Numbered from the stretch's first letter, positions 9,301 to 17,492 are shown. The stretch is 64,000 bases of DNA from Symsagittifera roscoffensis (GCF_963678635.1 NC_087063.1:23006701-23070700); one strand, 5' to 3'. Notes: generated by a model not told the origin, from the sequence alone. A program made the numbers and translations.

Positions 9301-10415
9301 CAAAATTTGGACTACCAGAAATTTTAGTTACAGACAATGGTACAGAATTCATAAATAATGAAATAATAACACTATGTCATTTATACAACATTAAACACAA
9401 ACCACGTACATCTCATGCACCTTGGACAAACGGCTTAGTCGAAGGTATGAACCGTTCATTACAAGAATATCTCAGATGTATCATCAACGGAAATGATACA
9501 AAATATACCGAATGGTCAGCAGATGTAAAATTATTTCCCTTAGCATATAATTCACAAATTACGACAACTTTAGGAATGTCACCATACGAAATGGTTTTTA
9601 ACCAAAAGCCACGCAAACCAATAATGTTTACAGCAAATTCACATAAAAACGCACAAGGTTATTGTCAACCAAATAAAGACTCAATTTGTTATAACCTACC
9701 TTTACATACACACGATGAAGATCATTTTCATCACCCACAAATTCTTAAATTAGCCTCCGGTACACACACCGAATGGATTTTAAATAGAGATAAAAAACAC
9801 AATGAAATTTATCAAAAAATAACAAAAAAGTTATTACAAAGACAAAATATTAATGAACAAATCAATTCACGTTTTACACCAGCTTCCGATTTAAAAATTG
9901 GAACATTTGTTTTAATACCTAATTTTAATACTCACAAAGGAATTTCTAAAAAATTACAACCCCTCCGAAAAGGACCCTATCAAATAATTGCAAAACCCAC
10001 AGATGTCACATATAAAATTATCGACTCAAACAAAAAAGAAATCGTTCAACATCGAAACAACCTATTACCTTATTACCCAAAAGAATACGCACTCCGCGAA
10101 TTAACTCAATTATATTCTTTCACAGGATTAAAAATCATTCAAAATGAACCACATCTAAAAAACACAGAACAAAATGATAACCCCACCGAAACTCAAAACA
10201 CAAAACCAACCGCCACCAAAAACAATACACAAAATCATAAAGAATCTCCAAAACAAAGAAAAAATAGAAAAATGACAGAACAAATAATACCCCAAGAAGA
10301 AATAGACAAATCAGAACATAGAAAGACAACAAGACTCCGAAATCAACCACGTAAAAACTACAAAATGTTCATCCCCCAATCTCAAATATTAAAGAAAGTA
10401 GAATTTAAAAAGTAA
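3315..10415 (+). CDS. gag-pol: Gag-Pol polyprotein, Ty3/Gypsy type
   Basis: A 2366-codon frame carrying a whole replication set. Residues 1-220 are Gln/Asn/Tyr-rich and disordered, with a tandem QPIQQQNP pair. Residues ~226-415 look like a retrotransposon capsid (GAAQKWF, then helices). A CCHC zinc knuckle uses C468, C471, H476 and C481. Residues ~490-700 are a long Arg/Asn/Tyr/Ser low-complexity tail. The aspartic protease has DSG at 855-857. Reverse transcriptase has D1300 (TADMNSAY) and YLDD at 1363-1366. RNase H has D1512 and D1582. Integrase has H1875 and H1882, then C1912 and C1915, followed by D1947, D2007 and E2043; the last two are exactly 35 residues apart. A GPY module (KGPYQI) and a basic tail follow. 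RT-before-integrase order defines Ty3/Gypsy. All catalytic residues are present. The true start is probably upstream, through the ATG-less extension. Confidence 0.97.
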   Translation: MDYQTYKPMTIPSKTRKTFTRNNFADHNYNYTHPSKTNYQPQRNFNQYTKPRNWDNPTAQYNSTNFQPNPPQDRSGNYPFFQQNKNKKQTSYQMDYLSSDEDFLQPDIFAPNTQEYRRQGIQKTRTNHRNFSPQSIDAQYQQPIQQQNPINTQSFQPIQQQNPMTTHSYQPSQMQNEIPLPYYLQQHEITRNQLSNFSQIPNAAESLQMTMNPYLMGGSSITSNKPLMVFTGTDPEYSVEDYLNAVTANLILNIGPEPINTPLHQNWIHRRTALIQTTLDGAAQKWFSVLPQEIKSNWKRFTQEFSKMFDSERNKQQQRVLCNEIRRLPNETIKQIAVRIETLVRKAYSLNTHDYKNTKMTEILMMTLTPQLRKIAIKKRASHPSSIREPDLDFRKLVDKLEQAEITMKLEETENLKLQYVNKIETTPTNINNIQESETDLVEKITEILNIYEKNPNFKGKPSFKKWCNYCRRYGHSISECRQKQQDSQNKPQKYQEPNKSFYQYMKKDQNLPNKNVYSNNSSGKPLPNNTSYTRNQSPYNSSYRGRSPERRNTYNSSQNHYNRPNSQNNYSRSNSNTQRFVSRSNSQSRNNYYPNNQSRNSSYNRNRNYSYNRNRSYSNNRNQNYPNNRSRNNSYNRSNYNRQNNNYQNRSRNNSQNRHPSYNNRYRNYSQSPHRNNNHYNNSNNRHRSSTPKHQRQINQVQANPETTSDPPGIDDTVTDTLQLNQINCTSSDSESDTENTLAINMIKVENDYESVIYEQPFPSHIYENQSEFLQNHYTTPINSTPTTQETNEINTTDQTNKNTKTKCLNTNHIYQNIQKEQPKEKIWTIPFLLESPRNKEFQPPDLEIDFLIDSGAESNILNIPTWNEIKTLHSKLTPLETSSKLATAQGSTLINYGKIQLFLLPTRTMEQSKLLNKPFKQIFHITDIKYNIIGIPFISKYIPTINILNSKILIKDKYTKTKETSLTFFQRLNKQPPFFSKFYPIFNQQRKHLKPLSGNIYNFSIKQVHQYDKEQNKQKFYMSDFEFKPIHKFFKITISSIKYLKNSNSDIISLHVYNNTPYQVTLPLGLLGYCETNATISPIHEKAYRVNNILQLLDICQSTILNEELSINNIISNENRNTDYFTKTPYFKPTFNISNYTEDQQKFLTMFNFQHSQITQDEFEKLAKQLIQYSSVYATSKFDVGKISSSLHLPLKPDAVFKKQRASKVPIHLHDKVNRLLDILEQYNIISPVNKEEQPKGNTFINPVIILAKGESLKIVLDARYLNSLIDESKCNWPIEPIQVILTKINGKYFTTADMNSAYNQMPLDEQSRRLTQFVIGNQQYEFNRLFYGISIGPAAFSAFMSKIFRPLILKKNAITYLDDVFMQSQSKDEMFKVLETYHQILQNENLKAAPDKSHFFLTRVKFLGHNIERKTITPLKSRIDAIQKLQPPTNKKKIQEFLGMLNFLSKYVYKMQLYLRPFYNILRQQNNFEWNTEHQTRFEEIKKLLTEQISNTIPDPDQPFYAMCDASNFGIGAALLQSHNGTNKMNLISANSRLFTQAELRLSTLMRECTAIIYTLTEYEFLILGSKHPTVLFTDHKPIIFLFTQKSNPNHRVYRFQLILMKFPNLHIVWTAGKNLALPDTLSRNTPPELLTRKTTVEIPKNIKFYLAENETSPRLECKYAVKTDIEQSQINNLQHFPLYLDCQNNHYEVDLLGTSTFKPIPYSQWIKNNTQQKRTKQHLPKKDHFPLIEKEDLTDKINLSGPQTNDSKYTINQVFDLHDPLDTIPLSKFEVENIFLPPTDTITISTLKQYQNLDPIIRQLKSWHKYKTKPIKADSTILGNKTLLRYFRKFNNTTINETTDLLEYNLNESTVPCLPISMILIAFNISHTQNIKGHSGSEKTYSNFIQNFYFPNAPIWIKVLCNDCIVCQLNKPYPNQKQVAQKQDFKGQSLYFNHRISFDTKGPISPSSEGNSYIMVIVDAFTHYVALNPVPHCNAYYAYTTLYEHWIAKFGLPEILVTDNGTEFINNEIITLCHLYNIKHKPRTSHAPWTNGLVEGMNRSLQEYLRCIINGNDTKYTEWSADVKLFPLAYNSQITTTLGMSPYEMVFNQKPRKPIMFTANSHKNAQGYCQPNKDSICYNLPLHTHDEDHFHHPQILKLASGTHTEWILNRDKKHNEIYQKITKKLLQRQNINEQINSRFTPASDLKIGTFVLIPNFNTHKGISKKLQPLRKGPYQIIAKPTDVTYKIIDSNKKEIVQHRNNLLPYYPKEYALRELTQLYSFTGLKIIQNEPHLKNTEQNDNPTETQNTKPTATKNNTQNHKESPKQRKNRKMTEQIIPQEEIDKSEHRKTTRLRNQPRKNYKMFIPQSQILKKVEFKK

Positions 10416-11017
10416 TTTTAACATTTTATACTTCACAATCTTGAAACCTCCGTAACATTTTTCATTTCCATTTTTCAAAATAACATGCTCACACAGTACG
10501 CAATAATTCTAGTTCAAAATAGACCAATAGGATTCATCCAATCCGCCACTTTCTCTAACTCAAACTAAGATCAATTAGACGAATAATCTAGAACTCCAGG
10601 CACATCTCTAACTATAACTTTACAACCTCCAGGTCAAAAATAAGCAAACCACTCCAACTTGACAGCTAAAATAAATATCACCATAATACCGTACCCCTCC
10701 CTTATCTAATAACCCAAAGATCAACAATATTTCCCCAACTCAGACCACGAATACCCCCAAAACAAATTTGATAACTTAGCCTAAAGTCACAAAATGAAGA
10801 TTTTAATTAGCCTAAAGTATAAAAATCTCACCATACCCCGGATCATTTGACAAACAAAAATAAAGAAAAAGACGACCTCCCAGTCACCATGAAAATTGCC
10901 CCCAACAATTTTTTACGAAACTCAACCCACTTGTCAAAAAACTAATAAATAATTCGACCACACTAGAAAATCGCCTCAAACAGCAAAAAAATATTCGACC
11001 AAGAGATCATTTCTTAA
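10416..11017 (+). other. Non-coding spacer after Gag-Pol
   Basis: About 600 nt, A/C-rich with many stops in all frames. I see no gene, repeat or clear structure. Splice acceptors for the downstream ORFs would be expected here or nearby but none stands out. Confidence 0.5.
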
Positions 11018-11248
11018 ATGCTTTTCTCTCAAACAGTCGCTCAAATATTTATCAATTTTAAACATTTTTTTTCAATACTTCAAGCCTTTATAATATTTCT
11101 TTTTGATATCATTGAATCTTTTCTAATAATCATAATAATTTTTTGTAACATTTTTTTAATTTTCTACACAATAATTGAACTATTCCTCCAACTTTCCAAA
11201 ACCCTTGAATATATCCACAGGTACGATTTTAACAACTTGTCTAAATGA
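11018..11248 (+). CDS. Small hydrophobic ORF a (76 aa)
   Basis: The product is almost wholly hydrophobic from about residue 10 to 58, enough for two membrane helices (an Ile/Phe-rich one around residues 38-55 includes FLIIIIIFCNIFLIF), with a short polar C-terminus. The stop codon overlaps the start of the next ORF in the arrangement ATGA. Similar small membrane proteins in viruses act as viroporins or assembly factors, but no homology is recognised. In AT-rich DNA a T-rich run can yield hydrophobic ORFs by chance; the sudden change from A/C-rich to T-rich sequence only here, and the paired ORF, argue for a gene. Confidence 0.5.
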   Translation: MLFSQTVAQIFINFKHFFSILQAFIIFLFDIIESFLIIIIIFCNIFLIFYTIIELFLQLSKTLEYIHRYDFNNLSK

Positions 11249-11433
11249 TACGAACAATTTTCAGTAGAACTGATATTTTTTTATTGTTTGTAATTTTCAT
11301 AACATTTCTATTATCCCTCATTTTGACAATATGTAAATGTATAAAGAAAGCAATCATCACATTTGCCCTAGCAACTATTTTTCTAATTCTTTTTTTAGAA
11401 GAATATTATAATAAACATAAACCTTCCCACTAA
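11245..11433 (+). CDS. Small hydrophobic ORF b (62 aa)
   Basis: The ATG at 11245 overlaps the TGA of the preceding ORF by four bases (ATGA), an arrangement used for termination-reinitiation. The product starts with a short basic head, has hydrophobic segments at about residues 11-30 and 36-52 separated by CKCIKK, and ends in a charged tail. This fits a small double-pass membrane protein with a basic turn. No family is recognised. Confidence 0.5.
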   Translation: MIRTIFSRTDIFLLFVIFITFLLSLILTICKCIKKAIITFALATIFLILFLEEYYNKHKPSH

Positions 11434-11438
11434 AGTAA

Positions 11439-12575
11439 CAATTTAAAAATCCATCAAAAATTGCTACCCAACAGTCACAGAATCAGTCTTCACCGACATC
11501 ATCCCAAGACAATCCAACACCACCTTCAACTACTCAAAACCCTCAAACATCTACACGAATTTCTTTTCAAGACAATCCATACACTTTTGAAGAACGGCAC
11601 GCTCGTTTATCTGAACCACTAGAACCAGTTCAACGACAAGCATCCCTAAGTGAACCAACATATAATCTTTACCCAACACTACCACAAGAACTAAGTAGAA
11701 TACGAAACCTTAGTCAAAACCAAAACACAGCAGAAATAAATAGACAAATTATACATCCTCGACGAAATAGAAATTTTCAAACTCCCCGAGTTCATTTTGA
11801 TATACCTCAATCCCCATCACAAACCACTCCAGAAAACACCACTGGTATCACACCAGAAACTCCTACACTTTTTTCACAACGAAGCACTTCAAGTCTACCT
11901 TCAGACTACTTAGGTTCAACACCAACATCTGAACAAGTACGAGAAAATCCTTTTAACCCCCCAAACCTAACATCACGACTACCATATTGGACTACAAATT
12001 CATTCACACAAGGTGAACCAAATTTAGTCAATGACCCCATAGATATTTCTACGGATACAACAACATCCTCATCACTACCAGAAACATTATCACTACCATC
12101 AACACCATCAATAAGTCAATTTTCACCACTACCCTTTAACTTAAATTTTCCAAATAATCTCGACGCCAGATATCGAGAACAATCATCTATAAATATTCCT
12201 TTAAGATTAGATTGGAATACATTCACAGCACCTCCACCATTATTTGGACAACATCAAGAAAGTAACCGCCTTCATAACTGGGCACTTAATAGATTACAAT
12301 ATCGTCAAGATATTCACAACGATATCCGTGATCACAATATTCAAATACTCCAACAAAACAGTTTACAATTAAAGTTTGAAATCACAGTTAAGTTAAATAA
12401 TATTACCCAACATCCCTACCCATTAAATCCACCTAACATAACAGCTCAATCACTACCACCACCGTTTATAACTACTGAAGTAATATACAAATACGACAGA
12501 TACACCAAAAACACAATTGGTTACATTACATTTTATAATCCATACTCAGGATTATCATACACATGTATATTCTAA
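11439..12575 (+). CDS. ATG-less ORF upstream of Env (Pro/Ser/Thr-rich head, globular tail)
   Basis: This frame is open from just after TAA 11436-11438 to TAA 12573-12575, 378 sense codons without a single in-frame ATG. The first two thirds are rich in Pro, Ser, Thr and Gln. The last third looks folded (for example RLDWNTFTAPPPLFG, then an amphipathic helix with Asn/Gln/Arg, then IGYITFYNP) and ends by overlapping the Env ATG by 13 nt. Codon use matches the other retroelement ORFs and none of its length is interrupted, so it is probably an exon joined to an upstream start by splicing; CAACAG and TCACAG near 11470-11480 could be acceptors. It cannot be a simple frameshift product of the 62-aa ORF because both frames stop before it. 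Function unknown; an accessory or structural protein is likely. Confidence 0.7.
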   Translation, partial: QFKNPSKIATQQSQNQSSPTSSQDNPTPPSTTQNPQTSTRISFQDNPYTFEERHARLSEPLEPVQRQASLSEPTYNLYPTLPQELSRIRNLSQNQNTAEINRQIIHPRRNRNFQTPRVHFDIPQSPSQTTPENTTGITPETPTLFSQRSTSSLPSDYLGSTPTSEQVRENPFNPPNLTSRLPYWTTNSFTQGEPNLVNDPIDISTDTTTSSSLPETLSLPSTPSISQFSPLPFNLNFPNNLDARYREQSSINIPLRLDWNTFTAPPPLFGQHQESNRLHNWALNRLQYRQDIHNDIRDHNIQILQQNSLQLKFEITVKLNNITQHPYPLNPPNITAQSLPPPFITTEVIYKYDRYTKNTIGYITFYNPYSGLSYTCIF

Positions 12576-15289
12576 AATTATTACTTTTTCTCCAAACCCT
12601 TTTTCTAATAACCTCAAATCAAAACATAAACCCTTCCCCTCGTACAGGACCACAAGATTTATTAGTAACACATTACGATTGCGAAGAAAATGAACAAAAA
12701 ACACTACATAAATATGCAATCAATCAGGTATCACAATGTGAAACAGAACCACAAGCTATAGAAACCACAGATATAATAGCAACACTCTATTCAAAAGCCC
12801 GAGCTACAACAGTTACAGGTTATAAATTCACAGCAACATTTTCCGAAAAGAAAGTACATTGTTCACAAGTCTCGAACGGAAACAAAAACCGACTTGACCA
12901 TGAATCATTCTACCAAAGTAATATAGAACGTCTTTTACATCTCAATCCCGACGATTGTAAAAATGAATTACTTAGACTAAACATCACACAAAATAAAAAC
13001 TCCCAAAGAAAATTAGTTAATTTTCAAGTTTTTTCAGACTCTGTACACCAATCACAACTTGAAAGACACCAAGGACATATAAAACTAGACGAAAAATACC
13101 CGTATAACGGCGCACACGGACGATTAACCTATGACCTACATGATAAACATTGGATACCACACATTGGTATAAATAACCCATCAAACTGCAAAGCAGACAC
13201 GAAAAATAAAGGATACCAAGAAATAATGTTTTTCGATTGGAAAATACAACTCGAAAAAATACAACTCACACGAGATTTATCTGATAATACAATGATCTAT
13301 CAAGGAATCCGACTACCTTGTAAAAACGATCAAGGATATTGCGACCCTACAACAAGAACACAAGCAACAATTGTTTGGTTCCCCGAAGACACATGTACAA
13401 CATTTCAAGTAGCAAAAATACACGCTCGTATGATAAAATTTCACGAAAAATATTTCATACAATCAATTCCATATGAACAAGTCCATCCATCACGCAAACT
13501 AAGTTCCGATTTTAGAAATATAGACAATATAGAAAATAAATTGACACGTTTTCAAATATATCAAGAAACAGAACTTGCATGTAAATACAGGAATCCACTT
13601 CACAGAACACAATACTCTGAAATATTAGTTGAATATGAAAAAGGATTCGACATGACCACTGGTAAAGTAAAAATCGACCCATACGCCACAGGTCATCCTC
13701 TAAACGAAGGAACATCCTATATACCAGTTAATTTTCAAAAAAGCAACGGACAACCTGGTGGACATCTAAAACCTTATGACACCAGAAGCACACGCTTACA
13801 AGAATTATCACTAATGAATACTACATATTTTGGTAATATCCACTATGATATTCATTTGGATATGAAACTAGACTATACAATTAGCCGCATTTTTCAAGAA
13901 ATGTCACTCTCCGAATTAGAAACACTACATCAACTATGCGAATTAGAACGAACACAAATACTACAATCACTTGCACTAGCAGTATTAAAAATACCCTACG
14001 CAGGATACTTATTATCAGGAAATAGATCAAATTTTTTAGACTACGAAGGAAACATTTTATGGTTTTATACTTGTACTAAAAAAGTATCACCACTATACGT
14101 TTTTGAAGATAAACGATGTTATAAAAGAATCCCTATCTTTTATAAGAATAAAGTACATTTCGTGGATACACTTTCACGAAGAACCTATTTCTGGGATACC
14201 GCAGTCCCATGTGGATCAGAAAATAGCCACAATGTAGTACAACTAAACCCTGATGAAAACAAATATTATCTTCTCACTCCATATCCCACATTAATGCAAT
14301 CACTCAAAAAATTTTCACCAGAAAGCATTCGCGCTATTGCTCGAAACCCAAATATAGACTTACAATCAATAGGAATCTATTCAAAATCAGATATTCAACA
14401 TCACATTAGAACACAACAATTCCAAGAATTATTAACACAAATGGACACTATACAAAGACAATCAATAGACCAAAATTTACGCAAACTTGCAGAAACTGCA
14501 GGATTTGCCGATATCTACACGCAAGACTATAGCGGATATTTTAAAGACATTAAAGATTATATATATCTAAACGGCGAAAAATACCGTCCCCAAGATATAT
14601 CACCAATTAACATTTTTAGCTTTGTTACACTCAAAAATGAGATCCTAGATTTTCTAGGATGGCCCTACTACATCTTAGAAAAATTGACCATTTTATACGC
14701 AATGTTTAACTTTATTGGATTTCTTTTCTCACTCTTAAAAGGAATCTACAATACATGTGCTATACACACACAAGTAAACAGACAAGCAAGCGTAGCACGC
14801 ATACTTTTTGCAGGATTTTTTGGAATTTTTTCCACATCTATAAACAAAATTCTTTTAGACGCACAAATAAAAGAATATAACACAAAAATAACAACACGAC
14901 AAAATACATACGACGAAGAACATAACAATGTCGACCCACAGCCAACGGCACCACAATTACCACCCCTACCAAATAACCATCCACTATCCCTAGTCCCACG
15001 AAATTTTAGAAATTTAGCAATCACACATAATCCAAACTTTAGACTCACCACATCACAAAGTCCCGTCCAACATATAATGACACATCAATCACAAGATGAT
15101 AATACTTACGAACAAATTATTGAACAACCACATACCACCGCTTTTCAATCTCAAAATAATAATTTTTTAGCCCACGATGAGCCGCCAACTTGGATCACTC
15201 CATCGATCAAATTCCCATCCAACCAACCTTACCTCTTCAATCCCAATAATACCACTTTTTGCTTTTCCGCCACCCGATTTTCCATCTAG
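12563..15289 (+). CDS. env: Env-like membrane glycoprotein (908 aa)
   Basis: The chain begins with a clear signal peptide (MYILKLLLFLQTLFLITS). A large ectodomain follows with 13 cysteines before the membrane anchor, spread as in a disulfide-bonded glycoprotein. A strong membrane segment lies at about residues 708-729 (LTILYAMFNFIGFLFSLLKG), a second hydrophobic stretch (ARILFAGFFGIFSTSI) follows at about 752-768, and the rest is a ~140-residue Pro/Gln/Asn-rich tail. The tail contains PTAP at 794-797 next to LPPLP; PTAP is the classic late-domain motif that binds TSG101 of ESCRT-I. Position after pol and before the 3' LTR matches env genes of errantivirus-like elements. I do not see a clear RxKR furin site and cannot assign a fusion class. 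The start overlaps the previous frame by 13 nt and the end overlaps the next ORF by 113 nt. Confidence 0.8.
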   Translation: MYILKLLLFLQTLFLITSNQNINPSPRTGPQDLLVTHYDCEENEQKTLHKYAINQVSQCETEPQAIETTDIIATLYSKARATTVTGYKFTATFSEKKVHCSQVSNGNKNRLDHESFYQSNIERLLHLNPDDCKNELLRLNITQNKNSQRKLVNFQVFSDSVHQSQLERHQGHIKLDEKYPYNGAHGRLTYDLHDKHWIPHIGINNPSNCKADTKNKGYQEIMFFDWKIQLEKIQLTRDLSDNTMIYQGIRLPCKNDQGYCDPTTRTQATIVWFPEDTCTTFQVAKIHARMIKFHEKYFIQSIPYEQVHPSRKLSSDFRNIDNIENKLTRFQIYQETELACKYRNPLHRTQYSEILVEYEKGFDMTTGKVKIDPYATGHPLNEGTSYIPVNFQKSNGQPGGHLKPYDTRSTRLQELSLMNTTYFGNIHYDIHLDMKLDYTISRIFQEMSLSELETLHQLCELERTQILQSLALAVLKIPYAGYLLSGNRSNFLDYEGNILWFYTCTKKVSPLYVFEDKRCYKRIPIFYKNKVHFVDTLSRRTYFWDTAVPCGSENSHNVVQLNPDENKYYLLTPYPTLMQSLKKFSPESIRAIARNPNIDLQSIGIYSKSDIQHHIRTQQFQELLTQMDTIQRQSIDQNLRKLAETAGFADIYTQDYSGYFKDIKDYIYLNGEKYRPQDISPINIFSFVTLKNEILDFLGWPYYILEKLTILYAMFNFIGFLFSLLKGIYNTCAIHTQVNRQASVARILFAGFFGIFSTSINKILLDAQIKEYNTKITTRQNTYDEEHNNVDPQPTAPQLPPLPNNHPLSLVPRNFRNLAITHNPNFRLTTSQSPVQHIMTHQSQDDNTYEQIIEQPHTTAFQSQNNNFLAHDEPPTWITPSIKFPSNQPYLFNPNNTTFCFSATRFSI

Positions 15290-16976
15290 CAATGTAACAT
15301 CAGGCATGAATTCCGACACTAACTCACAAATTTCAGTTTTATACTCCATCTCGCAGCTAAACAACCCGAATATTGAAACCCCCGATGAATTTGCCGACTC
15401 AGAACCATCCCCATCCAATAATTTTCATAACCCTTCTAATTTTTCTCAACCTCCTTTTCAACCCATATTGTCCAATAACCCTGACCCAATCACTCCGACA
15501 CCCTCTTATGCTTCCCAAGTTACCCCAACCTACTCCTCATACCAATCTGACCAATCATCTCATTCTCCAGACACCCCCCGAATCTCCCCAGAGCTAGACA
15601 ATTTTATTACCCTCCAACAACAACCCTACCACCTTAACACCCCGACCATAAACCAAATCTCCTCCACTACAAATTCATCCAATCCCCCTACACCCTCTTC
15701 AAATTATACTGAATCATTAGCACCATCATCCACATCAACTGAATCCTCACTCAACACTAATAGAGCTTACCGCACTTTTAAAAGAAAGTTCCCCAACCAT
15801 CCTTTCCCAGCAAAACCAGGAACAGCCCGTGAATACATCAACCACCCCCAGCATACTAACACTAAAGAATTTTTAGCTATCACCTTACCCTCGTTTCCAC
15901 AATACACTTTAAACACCCCTCACGACGCTAACGAAACACGCAACTTTGTAGATGAATACGTTTTAATGCCCACTCTCTCTTGGACCTCATACTATCATTT
16001 CACTAACCCTCTTTGCTTACCTTTAACCAACACATCCATCGATATAGACCGAAACAAAGACATGCTATATCGACTAACTACACCACTCACCGCTAGACAA
16101 TTTACTTACGTAGGATATAAAAAATCACTAAAAATACACACTGCACCTAGAGCTAATGAATATACACTAGAATACTACGATCACAACATCATCAGAGCTA
16201 ACCAAGATCAATTCTTAGACGACGATCGCTTCGCTAACCCACAAATCACCGAGAAATTTTTCATCAAGACACCATATGTATTTACACTAAACATCTTCGA
16301 CCGAAAGTTTGATCACATTATTTCAGAAGCACTAACAAGCACACAAGCGTACGAAAATTTTAAAGAACGCTTCCAAATCTTTTCACTAACCTTTCATTTC
16401 CTTGCACCACACGAAAGAGATTTACACTGCTCACACGATATTATGTTGCGAACTAAACAAACACATACATACAGTTACTATCGTTTCATCCAAAATCACT
16501 TTGACCTCCACACACCCTCTAGACAACCACACCATCGCTTTCAATTCATCAATTCAAAATACACTTCACCGTATTTCCTAAATTTCACATATTGTATTAA
16601 AGATACTAACCTTCATGGTATTCTTCGTAACTATGACCCCATAACCCAAATGTACATTTTCTGCCCCATCACCAAGACCTTCAACGCCGAAGAATCCCGA
16701 CCCTTCCTTATCCCGCACGAGTTTGTACAGCCTATAGAAATCCCCATTTTAGAATTCATCCACAACACTAAATTTAACCACAAATTATATAACTTAATCC
16801 AAAACACACCTTATGAGTTTGCAGTAGGCACTGAAGAACTAACCATTATTAAGGCACTTCAATTGCTTTGGCCACTGCTTCAAACTAAAAATATCATCCG
16901 CATCTTAGCTAAACTACTAACAACTTCAGAACTAGTTCACGATATCTTCCCCCACGGTTTTTTCCCCGACGACTAA
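15177..16976 (+). CDS. Unknown 599-aa ORF after Env
   Basis: An uninterrupted frame overlapping the Env end by 113 nt. An in-frame ATG at 15306 (residue 44) lies just past the Env stop and may be the real start. Residues 1-195 are extremely rich in Pro, Ser, Thr and Asn. From about residue 200 (a basic YRTFKRKFPNHPF stretch) to the end the chain looks globular, with many aromatic residues and His/Tyr clusters. No signal peptide or membrane helix is seen, so it should be intracellular. The layout of disordered Pro/Ser/Thr head plus folded tail resembles the ATG-less ORF before Env. No homology is recognised; it could be an accessory, regulatory or structural protein. A consensus splice donor follows its stop by one codon. 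Confidence 0.75.
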   Translation: MSRQLGSLHRSNSHPTNLTSSIPIIPLFAFPPPDFPSSNVTSGMNSDTNSQISVLYSISQLNNPNIETPDEFADSEPSPSNNFHNPSNFSQPPFQPILSNNPDPITPTPSYASQVTPTYSSYQSDQSSHSPDTPRISPELDNFITLQQQPYHLNTPTINQISSTTNSSNPPTPSSNYTESLAPSSTSTESSLNTNRAYRTFKRKFPNHPFPAKPGTAREYINHPQHTNTKEFLAITLPSFPQYTLNTPHDANETRNFVDEYVLMPTLSWTSYYHFTNPLCLPLTNTSIDIDRNKDMLYRLTTPLTARQFTYVGYKKSLKIHTAPRANEYTLEYYDHNIIRANQDQFLDDDRFANPQITEKFFIKTPYVFTLNIFDRKFDHIISEALTSTQAYENFKERFQIFSLTFHFLAPHERDLHCSHDIMLRTKQTHTYSYYRFIQNHFDLHTPSRQPHHRFQFINSKYTSPYFLNFTYCIKDTNLHGILRNYDPITQMYIFCPITKTFNAEESRPFLIPHEFVQPIEIPILEFIHNTKFNHKLYNLIQNTPYEFAVGTEELTIIKALQLLWPLLQTKNIIRILAKLLTTSELVHDIFPHGFFPDD

Positions 16977-16979
16977 CAG

Positions 16980-17058
16980 GTAAGTATGAATTAAATGAAT
17001 ATTACTAACTAATTAAAATATTAAAAAACTCACCATTCTTTATTCATGTTTTCTTTAG
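16980..17058 (+). other. Probable 79-nt intron after the last ORF
   Basis: CAG|GTAAGT at 16977-16985 matches the eukaryotic 5' splice consensus, TACTAAC at 17003-17009 is the ideal branch-point string, and TTTTCTTTAG ending at 17058 is a good acceptor. The donor starts three bases after the TAA stop of the 599-aa ORF, so splicing would not alter that protein. Confidence 0.6.
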
Positions 17059-17186
17059 ATTTTTAGCCTTCATCTTCGATCATCTGAAAAATTCACAAAA
17101 GAAAAATAAAAAATAGCAAACTTCTTCAAAACTGTTTAAGACCCTTTTAACTTTTGCACCAACAATTAAATAAATATAATACCAAT

Positions 17187-17324
17187 GCAGTAAATTAATT
17201 TATAAAATTTTCCCCCAAAGCAGTAAATCTAATTATGATGAAAATTTGTATCTTAAAATTCCCCCATTACTAGCAGTAAATTTCCAAATTCTATGCAGTA
17301 AATTAATAAAATGCAATTGCAGTA
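17187..17324 (+). repeat. Dispersed GCAGTAAAT repeat cluster
   Basis: GCAGTAAAT occurs at 17187, 17220, 17273 and 17295, with a partial GCAGTA at 17319. Two copies are preceded by runs of CCCCC. The spacing is irregular, which suggests a protein-binding motif rather than a simple tandem repeat. Confidence 0.6.
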
Positions 17325-17468
17325 CTAACCTTTTGATATTTTCATTCATTCGCACAGAAATTCTATCCACACTCGCACAGCTCGCCCACGAAGAATTGTT
17401 TAAAATAATGAATTTCAGTTTCAAGTTTTCACACTCAACAACTCTAACATACAATAACATGTTTCAAA

Positions 17469-17492
17469 CTTTCCTTTAACCCGGTTGGAAAG
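17469..17492 (+). other. Hairpin with TAACCC loop
   Basis: CTTTCC (17469-17474) pairs perfectly with GGAAAG (17487-17492) around a 12-nt loop containing TTAACCC. The loop core is shared with the two hairpins at 17827-17894. Confidence 0.45.
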
